A stretch of 64,000 nt of DNA, taken from NCBI RefSeq assembly GCF_043757465.1, contig NZ_JAYVPL010000070.1, positions 1-64,000 on the forward strand. Direction: 5' to 3'. The DNA is from Armatimonas sp043757465. Its GTDB lineage: Bacteria > Armatimonadota > Armatimonadia > Armatimonadales > Armatimonadaceae. The notes below the pieces were generated by a model. It made no database searches and had not been told where the DNA came from. It worked only from the letters and a program-made list of their open reading frames with translations. The position numbers were made by a program, and so were the translations under genes. Positions 1 through 7,927 of the stretch are shown here, in pieces; the stretch's first letter is position 1; each line of letters begins with the position of its first letter.

Positions 1-60
1 CAGGCATGGGGCATCCTCCGATCGAGATAAGATGCCTTGATTATGACATGAAATTCTGCT

Positions 61-828
61 TCAATGTAGGGGGAGAAAATTTATGCCGGGTTGTACTAGC
101 TTGGTATCAAGCGTGAGCTTCTGAATCCAGACATTTCGGAACCGCACCGGGTTGTGGTGCCCTTGCAAAAGAATAGGCAGGGGCTCCGGCCCTTCCTTTC
201 GACCCGCGCCGGTCTTGCGGGGAATGGCGTAGTCATCGTGGATCAGCTGCTGATTCTGATACACCGTGATCCGCGCATTCTCGGTCTTTTTCTCACCGTC
301 GAAACGGGCGGCGCGGAAGACAATATCATAGCTCTGCCACTCTCCGGCCTTTTTGTTGACAAGACGATCCGGCTTCTTCAGCTGGTACACGCTGCCGCCG
401 TAGCTGGCCTTGTAGTCTTTTTCCGCCACGCCGAAGGAGTTGAGAATTTGGATTTCGTAGCGCTGTTGGAGGTAGATCCCGGAGTTGCCGTTCTTCTCTG
501 GATCGGTGGCATCTTTGACTTCGTTGACATTGAATTCCACGTGCATACGGAAGTCCTGGTACGACTCTTTAGTGACGAGGCTCTCCCAGCCAAGAGGGGC
601 GGTAAGGACGCCCCCCTCAAAGACCCACCGTGTGGGAGGCTCTTTCTCCGGAACCAGCTCGTATCTCGTTGCACCGACCAGTTGAACCGCATCCGCTGGA
701 CGACCCATCTTGTGGATGTCAATGATTCCACGAGTCGAGCCCAGACTCGGCTTCTCCTGTGCGGCGGCGCAGAGTGCGCACAGGAGAAGTGCCAGAAGAG
801 TAAGCGGGGAGTTTAGCGTGCGCTGCAT
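61..828 (-). CDS. Secreted DUF1080 (3-keto-disaccharide hydrolase-like) protein
   Basis: The 255-residue protein starts with a signal peptide (basic start, Leu/Ala-rich core, Ala-Gln-Glu cleavage region). It continues as a single DUF1080 concanavalin-like beta-sandwich; recognisable pieces are the 'GWESLVTKESYQDF' strand, 'GNSGIYLQQRYEIQILNSFG' and the C-terminal 'NVWIQKL'. Known members act on glycosides or 3-keto-sugars outside the cytoplasm; the substrate here cannot be read from sequence. A longer frame exists upstream, but I chose the ATG at 828 because it is preceded by GAGG about 10 nt away and gives a clean signal peptide. It is divergent from polA. Confidence 0.85.
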   Translation of the reverse strand: MQRTLNSPLTLLALLLCALCAAAQEKPSLGSTRGIIDIHKMGRPADAVQLVGATRYELVPEKEPPTRWVFEGGVLTAPLGWESLVTKESYQDFRMHVEFNVNEVKDATDPEKNGNSGIYLQQRYEIQILNSFGVAEKDYKASYGGSVYQLKKPDRLVNKKAGEWQSYDIVFRAARFDGEKKTENARITVYQNQQLIHDDYAIPRKTGAGRKEGPEPLPILLQGHHNPVRFRNVWIQKLTLDTKLVQPGINFLPLH

Positions 829-935
829 GGTTTTATAATCCTCACGTTGGACGGAACCGTTTTTGGTCTGCACCATTGTAACCCATCGAACATTTAGTTT
901 CGCTCGGCGAGGCACCGTTCCTGGAACCGGGCAGG

Positions 936-941
936 TAAAAT
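936..941 (+). promoter_or_regulatory. -10 box of polA, probable leaderless start
   Basis: TAAAAT lies 7 nt before the polA ATG and no Shine-Dalgarno sequence is present. Transcription would begin at or next to the start codon. No convincing -35 is seen. Confidence 0.5.
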
Positions 942-948
942 AGCCCAA

Positions 949-3780
949 ATGGCAAAAACACTCGTTCTCCTCGACGGTAACTCGCTGCTTTTCCGGGGCT
1001 TCTTTGCGGTGCGCTCACTCACAAACTCCAAGGGCCTACCCACTAACGCCCTGTTTGGCTTCACGCAGATGCTGTTGGGCGTGACGGAGAAGCACCACCC
1101 CGATCTGATGTTCTGTGCCTGGGACACGCACGAGCCCACTTTTCGACACGAGCTGTTCACCGAGTACAAAGGCACGCGCCAAGACACACCCGATGATCTT
1201 ATTCAGCAAGGGCCGTATGCACGTCGCCTCGCCGATGTCTTTCGGGCAATCTCACTGGAAGCGCCCGGCTACGAGGCCGACGATATTATCGGGACGCTCG
1301 CCACGCGGGGCAAGGCGGCGGGCTACGACGTGCTCATTGTGAGTGGCGACTCCGATATGCTGCAACTCGTGCAGCCAGGAGTGACAGTGCTGACCACCAT
1401 TAAAGGCATCACGGATACGGTGCTCTATGATGAGGCGGCAGTGGAGGCGCGCTACGGCCTCAAACCCTTCCAGCTCACGGACTACCGCGCACTCAAAGGC
1501 GACTCCAGCGACAATATCCCCGGCGTGCCGGGCATCGGCGAGAAAACGGCCACGACACTGCTGCAAGCCTTCCCGACCGTGGAGGAGCTGGAGGCGCGGC
1601 TCTCGGAAGTAACACCGGCACGCATTCAGGAGAAGATTCGCGAGAACTTAGATAAGATGCGCCTCTCGAAGTATCTGGCGGTGATTAAGAAAGACATTCC
1701 CCTCCCCGAGGCCGCTGCTCTCCCCACTCCCGACACCTGCCCCGATTACTCCCCTGACTACGCGGCGATAAAAGTCTTCTTCGATGAGCTAGAGTTCCGC
1801 ACGCTGGCACGGCGGGTGGAGGCCATCAGCCAAGGCTCCCCGACCAGCCCCCCCCGCCCCCGCCCGGCGGGGGAGCCTGAAGCAGAGGTGGTAGCGGAGG
1901 CAAAGGCGGTTTTACTGACCGTCACTGAAGTTGAAACCGATGCCGATGTGGCGGAGCTGCTTGCTACGGCGAAAGCGGCAGGCAAGATTGCCATTCGGCT
2001 GCACACAGATGAGCAGTCAGCACTAGATGCGACTCTCTATGGAATTGCTATTGCCACCGGAGACGGACGCGTTTTCTACTGCGCCATCACCGATGTCCCT
2101 ACCGTGCCAAGCAGCGACGGTCTCGGAGGGCTCTTCGATTCTCCTTCCTCAAATCCCCCCCGCCGGGCGGGGGATGGGGGGGAGGTTGTGCGGGCAGGGC
2201 GGATCACGACAGTCGCTCAGCTTCTTGTAGACAATGGCATTGGCAAGCTGACCTATGATGGACGAACTGACCTCACGGTTCTTTCACGGTACGGTATCAG
2301 TGTTTCCTCACTTGCCTTCGATGCAGAGCTAGCTGCGTATTTGCTCTTCGCCGGCCAGCGCGCGACCTATCCTTTGCGTGACATTGCGCAGAACCATGCC
2401 GGGCGGGAGTTGCCGCCTACCCTGGAGAAGAAAGAGCGTGCGACGCTGGATGTGGCGATGGTGTTTGAGCGCGATAAACAAATGGCGATTGCGTCGGCGG
2501 AGGCGATCTTTGCGCTACAAGAGGTGCTGGAGCCGCGCTTAGAAAAAAATAAACTCTCGGAACTTTTGCAGACTCTAGAGCTGCCGCTGGTGCCAGTTCT
2601 GGCCGAGATGGAACGCACGGGGCTGCTCCTAGACACGGTACTGCTGGGCAAGATCGCGGCGGAAATGGGGGGTCAGATCACGACACTGGAGAAGAGTATC
2701 CACGCACTCGCTGGGGAGCCGTTTGCGGTGAACTCGCCCAAGCAGCTCGCCGAGGTGCTCTTTGAAAAACTCAAGTTGCCGTCGGGGAAGAAGACCAAGA
2801 CGGGATACTCAACCGATGCGGATGTGCTGGAGCCCCTTGCACTGGAGTACCCGATCGTGGCCAGTGTGGTGCAGTACCGCGAGCTGGCAAAACTCAAGAG
2901 CACCTACGCCGATGCGCTCCCGGCGCTAGTACGCTCAGACGGCCGGGTGCACACATCGCTGAACCAGACCGTGGCGGCGACGGGGCGCCTGTCGTCGTCG
3001 AATCCCAATCTTCAGAACATTCCCATTCGTACGGCCATTGGTCGGGAAATTAGAAAAGCGTTTGTCGCGCCGCCTGGAAGAATCCTGCTCTCGGCGGACT
3101 ACTCCCAGATCGAGCTGCGTATCTTTGCCCACGTGGCAAACGACACGGACATGCGGGCGGCGTTCTCCTCGGGCGAGGACATCCATAAGTACACAGCGAG
3201 TAAAGTCTACGGTGTCGCGCCCGGGGACGTCACTTCCGATATGCGGCGTGCGGCCAAGACGGTGAACTTCGCGGTGCTCTATGGCATCTCGGACTTCGCG
3301 CTGGCGCGGCAGCTCAAGATTCCACAGAGCGAGGCAAAAGCCTTGAAAGAGTCGTACTTTGCGCGCTTCCCGGGCGTGAAGGTGTACTTAGACTCCACGA
3401 TCGAGTTTGCGCAGAAGAACGGCTACGTCCAGACCCTCTTTGGCCGTCGCCGCTGGATCCCCGACATCAACAACCGCGTGTTTAACTTCCGCCAGGCGGC
3501 GGAGCGGGCGGCGGCGAACATGCCGATTCAGGGGCTGAGTGCGGACATCATGAAGAAGGCAATGCTCTCGGTGTCGGCGATGCTGAAAGACACGCAGCTC
3601 CCGGCGCTACTGCTGCTACAGGTGCACGATGAGCTGCTCTTTGAGGTGGAGAAAGACGCGGCAGGCGAGCTTGGGTCGCAGGTGAAGGCGTGCATGGAGG
3701 GAGCATATGCGCTGACAGTGAGCCTGGACGTGGAGGTAAAAACGGGGCTGTCGTGGGGCGATACGACGGTGGTCGGGTGA
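949..3780 (+). CDS. polA: DNA polymerase I
   Basis: The 943-residue protein has the family's normal length. It carries an N-terminal 5' nuclease domain (about 1-290, with 'DGNSLLFRGFFAVRS' and the helix-hairpin-helix 'DNIPGVPGIGEKTA'), a 3'-5' exonuclease-like domain (about 310-550) and a family A polymerase domain. Motif A is 'DYSQIELR' (Asp717), motif B 'RRAAKTVNFAVLYG', and motif C 'VHDE' (Asp894). It performs gap filling and primer removal. The proofreading domain has lost the DxE metal site: the equivalent strand reads 'IAIRLHTDEQ', so it is probably inactive, as in Taq polymerase. Two Pro/Arg/Gly-rich inserts in this domain coincide with copies of a genomic palindromic repeat. Confidence 0.97.
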   Translation: MAKTLVLLDGNSLLFRGFFAVRSLTNSKGLPTNALFGFTQMLLGVTEKHHPDLMFCAWDTHEPTFRHELFTEYKGTRQDTPDDLIQQGPYARRLADVFRAISLEAPGYEADDIIGTLATRGKAAGYDVLIVSGDSDMLQLVQPGVTVLTTIKGITDTVLYDEAAVEARYGLKPFQLTDYRALKGDSSDNIPGVPGIGEKTATTLLQAFPTVEELEARLSEVTPARIQEKIRENLDKMRLSKYLAVIKKDIPLPEAAALPTPDTCPDYSPDYAAIKVFFDELEFRTLARRVEAISQGSPTSPPRPRPAGEPEAEVVAEAKAVLLTVTEVETDADVAELLATAKAAGKIAIRLHTDEQSALDATLYGIAIATGDGRVFYCAITDVPTVPSSDGLGGLFDSPSSNPPRRAGDGGEVVRAGRITTVAQLLVDNGIGKLTYDGRTDLTVLSRYGISVSSLAFDAELAAYLLFAGQRATYPLRDIAQNHAGRELPPTLEKKERATLDVAMVFERDKQMAIASAEAIFALQEVLEPRLEKNKLSELLQTLELPLVPVLAEMERTGLLLDTVLLGKIAAEMGGQITTLEKSIHALAGEPFAVNSPKQLAEVLFEKLKLPSGKKTKTGYSTDADVLEPLALEYPIVASVVQYRELAKLKSTYADALPALVRSDGRVHTSLNQTVAATGRLSSSNPNLQNIPIRTAIGREIRKAFVAPPGRILLSADYSQIELRIFAHVANDTDMRAAFSSGEDIHKYTASKVYGVAPGDVTSDMRRAAKTVNFAVLYGISDFALARQLKIPQSEAKALKESYFARFPGVKVYLDSTIEFAQKNGYVQTLFGRRRWIPDINNRVFNFRQAAERAAANMPIQGLSADIMKKAMLSVSAMLKDTQLPALLLLQVHDELLFEVEKDAAGELGSQVKACMEGAYALTVSLDVEVKTGLSWGDTTVVG
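1857..1873 (+). repeat. Palindromic repeat copy A, inside polA
   Basis: The core is five C, GCCCGGC, five G, with a C-rich left arm. It encodes a Pro/Arg-rich insert in the 3'-5' exonuclease-like domain. It shares its core with copies at 2157, 40926, 43014, 50424 and 57394. Confidence 0.7.
2157..2173 (-). repeat. Palindromic repeat copy B, inside polA
   Basis: The core is five C, GCCGGGC, five G, followed by a run of G that matches the C-rich arm of the other copies in reverse. It encodes 'NPPRRAGDGGEV' in frame in polA. Its core is identical to the copy at 43014. Confidence 0.7.
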
Positions 3781-3793
3781 ACCTAAAAACAAG

Positions 3794-3987
3794 CTCTGCA
3801 AAGACAGCAAGTAGCCCCGCCATAGCTCTGGCTGTGGGAGTCATCAAGTCCAAAGCCTCCGTCAAGGAGAGAAAGCCCGCCGCCTTGCCGCTTTCATCAG
3901 GGCTTCACGTTCAGGGCGGAGTTTTGCCCCGAATGAGATGTAGGTGACTTCACCAGCGATAGTCCAGCCCCGCGAGGTGACGTACTG
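3794..3987 (-). pseudogene. Relic of a serine recombinase (resolvase family)
   Basis: One minus-strand frame reads 'QYVTSRGWTIAGEVTYISF', then 'GAKLRPEREALMKAARRAGF', then 'SLTEALDLMTPTARAMAGLL', ending 'AVFAEL'. These match, in order, the pieces of small serine recombinases before and after the catalytic core (the usual ...GAKxRRPxLxxLMxxARR... and ...SLTEALDxxTPTGRAMAGLLAxFAEFE...). The catalytic N-terminus, the residues between ARR and the SLTEALD helix, and everything after FAE are missing. It is a decayed fragment of a mobile-element enzyme. The 330-base gap at 3781-4110 holds this relic and nothing else I recognise. Confidence 0.65.
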
Positions 3988-4110
3988 GCACACAGGGCTC
4001 CGATCCGAATACGCTCCGGGAATTCGCCAACAAGGTCAATGATTGTCAGAGCCCATTTCCGGTATTTTAACGATCTCAGGGAAAGATATAACTCTGCCGC
4101 TATTTAGGGC

Positions 4111-5158
4111 ATGATTAGACGCCGTTTCCTCAAATCGTTTCTGTCCACCGCGCTTGGTCTCGTGGGAGGTAGTCTGTTTCTCTCCCCCGTACCCGCTGCC
4201 GCACAATCTGCCCTGTTTAACATGAACACGGCCAGTGTGCCCAATGAGGTGCTCGTCGGCGTGAACCCGGAATTTGGGTCTCTTGCGCTGATGAATATCG
4301 AAGCCAGTGTGGGGCACGTGATCGAGTACCTTCCTGCGCTACGAGTCGCCCGAGTGCGCTTGTACGGAGGGCTGGAGGGCTACCGTGTGAGCACTTTCGC
4401 AAGCCGGATGGTTGGGGTGTCTTTTGTTGAGCCAAACTATGTACTAACGGCCTACCAGGCGACGACGGAAGCGGCTCCCAACGATCCTGGCTATGCCGCG
4501 CAACAGTGGGCACCGCAGAAAGTGAAAGCGGACCTCGCTTGGCCTCTCTGGAGCCCCAAAGAGTCCACCGTCATTGCCATTGTAGATACGGGAGTGGCGA
4601 TGGATCATCCTGATCTGGTTGATAAGATCTACCGAAACTCCAGCGGTCAGGTTATCGGCTACGACTTTATCAATGGGGATGCCGACCCCAGCGACGATCA
4701 TGGCGGCTCCTTTGGTAGCCGGTGAAGTGGCACTCTTAGCCTCGCACGCCCCCAATCTCTCCAATGCCGCCTTGCGTGACTTTGTGCTGAACAACACCGA
4801 TCCTGTGAAATCCTTTTCGGGTCGGACGATCAAAGGAGGGCGGGTCAATATCTACAAGGCGATCTTTGCAATCAACTCACTGCCTGCCCCCCCCAGTAAT
4901 CTCAGTGCAACAGCAAAATCGCGCTCGCAGATTACTCTGACGTGGACGGACAACTCCACCAACGAGGCCAATTTTGTGCTGGAGCGCTCCTTGGATAACA
5001 TCACTTTCACGACGGTGGCAACGCTGGTAGCCGGGGCGAAGACCTACACGAACTCGTCGCTGATAGCAAATAAGCTCTACTACTACCGACTACGTGCAAA
5101 GAACACCTACGGAGTTTCGGACTACTCCAACGTCGCCAGCGCGAGAACCCTTCCGTAG
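4111..5158 (+). pseudogene. Subtilisin-like (S8) protease with fibronectin III domain, broken by internal deletion
   Basis: A signal peptide (twin Arg start, 'VPAAAQS' cleavage) and an N-terminal propeptide lead to the catalytic Asp segment 'VIAIVDTGVAMDHPDL' (Asp159). After 'FINGDADPSDD' the frame runs into a stop at about 4723. In the next frame, without a gap, the sequence resumes at 'MAAPLVAGEVALLASHAP', which normally follows the catalytic Ser of the GTSMAAP motif, and continues to a fibronectin type III domain with stop at 5158. The His motif (HGTHVAG), the oxyanion Asn region and the catalytic Ser are absent. The junction is near 4695-4702. A deletion of over 100 codons that also shifts the frame explains this; an assembly collapse is the alternative. 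Confidence 0.8.
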
Positions 5159-5372
5159 CCTCCTGCCCCCCACAAGTGCTAATCTTGTCCCGTAACTTCT
5201 TGTGCGAAGAGGGGCCTTGATGCGCTCCATAGGACTTTCGTCAAGTTTGCCTTCAGCAGGGCCGTGGGTAAGGTAGTGCCCGAGAAGCCCACCAATACGC
5301 TCGCGGGAAGGGTGTCTTCCTGCGAGCCTAGTTTTTCAAAAGGAGGAATGCTTTCTACAGACCTATTTCGGG

Positions 5373-5786
5373 CTATCCGGTCTCCTGAGGGTAATCGGTA
5401 TCGTCGCTCATGATCTCCTGTGCACTCTTTGTTTTCACCCCGACGTAACGAAGAATACGAACCTGGCCCGCATCGGGATCTTGCTGCGTAGGATCATAGA
5501 TTGAGAAGACGATTTTGCAGCCTACCCACTCCGGGTTCTTTCGATCTGGCCCGCGATAAAGCCGTGTGCGCACTTCAGCCCGTCGGCGCTCTGACTCCGG
5601 GCCATTCCTGGGAAACGAACGTGGGCCGGGAAACTCAGCAATACCATCCGTCGCGGAGAGCATGCCATCCCACCAACGCCTCGCGTACTCAGCGCCACGG
5701 GCCTGGCCAATCGTCAAGAAGAGTACGTCACGCTCCGCATGGGCGACATCGGTCAGAATCACTTCCCAAGGAGCGGGATCAAGCAT
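5373..5786 (-). CDS. Probable toxin of a toxin-antitoxin pair (RelE/ParE-like, tentative)
   Basis: This 137-residue protein has no signal peptide or membrane segment. It overlaps the preceding small gene by the TGATG stop-start junction, the usual layout of an antitoxin-toxin pair. It contains 'LFLTIGQARGAEYARRWWDG', a run of helical basic residues, and a C-terminal strand 'GQVRILRYVGVKTKSAQEI'. This resembles RelE/ParE-type ribonuclease or gyrase toxins in the 'RILRY/VR' strand, though it is longer than most. The assignment rests mainly on context. The start is the ATG at 5786; a TTG one codon upstream is also possible. Confidence 0.5.
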   Translation of the reverse strand: MLDPAPWEVILTDVAHAERDVLFLTIGQARGAEYARRWWDGMLSATDGIAEFPGPRSFPRNGPESERRRAEVRTRLYRGPDRKNPEWVGCKIVFSIYDPTQQDPDAGQVRILRYVGVKTKSAQEIMSDDTDYPQETG

Positions 5787-6034
5787 CAAACAAGACCCGC
5801 TGCCTTGAGTAATTCCTCAGCATGAGCAAGTGACTCAGCACGATTGTGTGGCCTCGTCTTGCCTGCTTCGACTTGCGCCAAAGCCTCATCTACCTTGCTC
5901 CATTCGTCGGGAGTTAAATCCATGTTTTCCTCCGCAAAGGCGGCGTCTACAATCTCTCCGGCCTTACGGAGCGCCTCAGGATCGTCTACGAGCCGTCGGG
6001 CAGTTTCGGGAGAGACATTTATCATCAGTGTCAT
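5786..6034 (-). CDS. Probable antitoxin
   Basis: This 82-residue acidic protein begins 'MTLMINVSPETARRLVDDP' and is otherwise helical, with the acidic stretch 'AFAEENMDLTPDEWSKVDEA'. Small size, acidity and the 4-nt-type overlap with the next gene suggest an antitoxin that binds the downstream toxin. The second Met (MINVS, at 6025) could also be the start. It probably shares a transcript with the ribbon-helix-helix gene at 6065-6253. Confidence 0.5.
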   Translation of the reverse strand: MTLMINVSPETARRLVDDPEALRKAGEIVDAAFAEENMDLTPDEWSKVDEALAQVEAGKTRPHNRAESLAHAEELLKAAGLV

Positions 6035-6064
6035 AATTTTTCTTCTTCGCTTAAGTCTGTCGCA

Positions 6065-6253
6065 CTAGGCGGAGGTCGCCCCCTCATTGATCCGAGCCTG
6101 TTCCTGCTTGAGAAGCCGCCGCACCACCTCAGACAATCCCCCTGGTTGCTGTTTCCCCCACTCTGCAAGCAGCTCATCAAGGTAGACAGTAGTACGAACA
6201 CGCCCTGGAATGGGAGCTGGCCCTGGGGGTCTTCGTCGCTTTATCTCAGTCAT
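6065..6253 (-). CDS. Ribbon-helix-helix (CopG-like) DNA-binding protein
   Basis: The 62-residue protein has a basic Pro-rich N-terminus ('MTEIKRRRPPGPAPIPG'), then a strand-helix-helix unit 'RVRTTVYLDELLAEWGKQ' and 'LSEVVRRLLKQEQARI', typical of CopG/Arc repressors. It lies 30 bp upstream of the antitoxin-toxin pair in the same direction, so it may autoregulate the operon. I chose the ATG at 6253 over the longer frame because the longer N-terminus does not look like protein, and a TAGACT -10 box sits 7 nt before this ATG. Confidence 0.6.
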   Translation of the reverse strand: MTEIKRRRPPGPAPIPGRVRTTVYLDELLAEWGKQQPGGLSEVVRRLLKQEQARINEGATSA

Positions 6254-6260
6254 GTTTACC

Positions 6261-6266
6261 AGTCTA
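6261..6266 (-). promoter_or_regulatory. -10 box of the ribbon-helix-helix operon
   Basis: TAGACT on the minus strand ends 7 nt before the ATG at 6253, matching the leaderless pattern seen elsewhere in the window. Confidence 0.35.
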
Positions 6267-6580
6267 TCCTGGACATAAAAAACATGCAAAGTGGCAGGGA
6301 TGTACTGACTCAGTGGTGAATCTCTCAGGGACAGGCGCTGAATACTCATGCACAACACCTCTGGCCTTACCCATAATTTTGCCCAACTTCAGGAGCACGA
6401 TGTCGCGTGTGGGGCTGCTGACGGCACCCGATGCGACGTTCTTCGACCTGCTCGACCGACTGCGGGATGAGGACTTTCTCCCCCGTGAAGTAGCTCAGCT
6501 CTTCGGGGAGCGCCTTCCCCTTCGAAGGGCCAGAGTTTCAGCCCCTGGTCGGCTGAATTTGTCATGCAAGACTCACTAAA
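6267..6580. other. Gap with no assignable gene; possible decayed frame
   Basis: No complete gene is convincing here. On the minus strand a short frame starting at 6567 reads 'MTNSADQGLKLWPFEG'. After a one-base shift another frame continues 'KALPEELSYFTGEKVLIPQS'. Together these look like a decayed coding sequence, but I cannot match them to a family. The plus-strand frame over the same bases looks like a shadow. Confidence 0.3.
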
Positions 6581-6611
6581 AAGCCTGCTGGAAGTATCTT
6601 CCAGCAGGCTT
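6577..6611 (-). terminator. Rho-independent terminator of the tRNA-Glu gene
   Basis: A perfect 14-bp stem (AAGCCTGCTGGAAG and its complement, 3-nt loop) at 6581-6611 is followed on the minus strand by five T. It lies 16 nt past the 3' end of the tRNA. Confidence 0.85.
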
Positions 6612-6626
6612 GGTTTCTAGCGAGAG

Positions 6627-6699
6627 TAGCCCGTAGGGGGATCGAACCCCTGGTCTCCTCCGTGAAAGGGAGGCGTCCTAACCGCTAGACCAACGGGCC
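6627..6699 (-). tRNA. tRNA-Glu (UUC)
   Basis: The minus strand folds as a 73-nt cloverleaf. The acceptor stem GGCCCGT pairs with ACGGGCT, the anticodon loop CTTTCAC lies between CTCC and GGAG stem strands and carries anticodon UUC, and the T arm is AGGGG-TTCGATC-CCCCT. The discriminator is A. CCA is not encoded. A strong promoter and a terminator flank it, so it is a single-gene unit. Confidence 0.95.
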
Positions 6700-6710
6700 A
6701 AAGCGTGAAG

Positions 6711-6739
6711 ATTATACCGTGCTCCGACCACTGCGTCAA
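6711..6739 (-). promoter_or_regulatory. Strong housekeeping promoter for tRNA-Glu
   Basis: TTGACG (6734-6739) and a perfect TATAAT (6711-6716) on the minus strand are separated by 17 bp, close to the sigma-70 consensus. The tRNA 5' end is 11 nt downstream of the -10 box. The -35 overlaps the stop codon of the esterase gene. Confidence 0.85.
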
Positions 6740-7779
6740 GCTTTGCGGCGACGACAGAAGGGAACAAGGCCAAGCAGGCAGAGCGCCACCGTCGTGGGCT
6801 CGGGAGCTACCGCTGCAGCCCCTTCGGACTGGGAATAGAGCCAGTCGCGGTTGGCAAGGCTACCAAAAACAGCGCTGGAGACGCTAAAGTGATTCTCCCC
6901 GGGGAGGAGCTGCGCGGTTCCGATTGCACCCGCGTTATTTAGAGCCGTCTGCATCTTGAGCAAGGCACTCTGCTGATCCGGGAGGTCGCTGCCCCCTGCG
7001 AAGGCACGTAAAGGCTGCGACAAAAGGCCAGATATCAGGTGGCTCCCAAAGGCCCCCGAATCCCCCACACCAGAGAGAGGAATTGCCGCGGCGTACTTGT
7101 GAGGCTGGCGGGTGACAGCATCCCAGACACCATCGCCTCCGGATGACCAACCGACCAGGTACTGACGGTTAGGATCTACCAGAGGAATGCTAAACGGGGT
7201 GCTGTCTACTAGATTCGTAAAGGTCGGGGAGGTCAGTAGAGCATCGGTGAGGCTAAAGGTGCCGCGCAGGCTCGCGGAGATTGGGAAGTTACGGTAGTCG
7301 TACTCATCACTCGTGCCATAGTTATTGAGCCAGTATTCACCCAGGCTATCGTAGCCATAGTTGACCGGCGCAGTGCTTCCCCAGCGTGCCTGGTTCTCCA
7401 GATACTCCGCATCGCTCGGGAGAAAGTCCTTGATCCCACGAGGCGCGACATAGATCGCGGGGCGGTCAATGAGCTGGAGGGAGTCGGCAAAGGCCCAGCT
7501 ATCAATTCCCGGAGTGCCATCTATATCAATCCCATTACCGCGCTCGCCCTGTCCATGCAGATACATCACCACGGGCAGCGGCACCAGAGGATTGTAGGTT
7601 CCCGGCGCAGGGATATAGACCTTAGTAGGAATCGTCCTCGTCACCGATGCGCCCCCCGCAGTCGTGTAGCTGTAGGTGTAGTTGAAGACTTTCAAGCTAC
7701 TCTCTGTAGGTTGAGCAAGAGCGGGCACACTCGCCAACCCGACCCAGGCAAAAACAAGGAGAAAACGCGAATTATTCAC
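6736..7779 (-). CDS. Secreted alpha/beta-hydrolase (esterase) with PEP-CTERM anchor
   Basis: A signal peptide ('FLLVFAWVGLASVPALAQ') is followed by an alpha/beta-hydrolase of the polyhydroxyalkanoate depolymerase/feruloyl esterase type. Visible parts are the oxyanion strand 'VVMYLHGQGERGNG', the nucleophile elbow 'GWSSGGDG' and a late 'GENHFS' that may hold the catalytic His. The C-terminus is a PEP-CTERM sorting signal: 'APEPTTV', a short hydrophobic stretch 'ALCLLGLVPF' and 'CRRRKA'. The protein is probably exported and processed by an exosortase encoded elsewhere. I chose GTG at 7779 because it begins a normal signal peptide; an in-frame ATG at 7860 would add 27 unlikely residues. Confidence 0.75.
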   Translation of the reverse strand: MNNSRFLLVFAWVGLASVPALAQPTESSLKVFNYTYSYTTAGGASVTRTIPTKVYIPAPGTYNPLVPLPVVMYLHGQGERGNGIDIDGTPGIDSWAFADSLQLIDRPAIYVAPRGIKDFLPSDAEYLENQARWGSTAPVNYGYDSLGEYWLNNYGTSDEYDYRNFPISASLRGTFSLTDALLTSPTFTNLVDSTPFSIPLVDPNRQYLVGWSSGGDGVWDAVTRQPHKYAAAIPLSGVGDSGAFGSHLISGLLSQPLRAFAGGSDLPDQQSALLKMQTALNNAGAIGTAQLLPGENHFSVSSAVFGSLANRDWLYSQSEGAAAVAPEPTTVALCLLGLVPFCRRRKA

Positions 7780-7927
7780 AAAGTCGAGACATGAGCAAGA
7801 GTTATGCCAGTAGCACTCGGCCTTCACCCACCGATTGGATCGGTGATTCGTGAAAAACATTAAGATCTCAACGTCATTTGGATCTGGCTACCCTCTAGGC
7901 AAGAACAATGCCAAAGTGTATAGTTCT

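Noticed and set aside
5159..5372. Minus-strand open frame of about 60 codons downstream of the toxin gene
   Set aside because: It has no clear start, Shine-Dalgarno or -10 box and no recognisable sequence; probably chance.
6313..6579. Plus-strand ORF of 88 codons
   Set aside because: It has no start signal or recognisable domain, and the minus strand over the same bases looks at least as protein-like; treated as a shadow.
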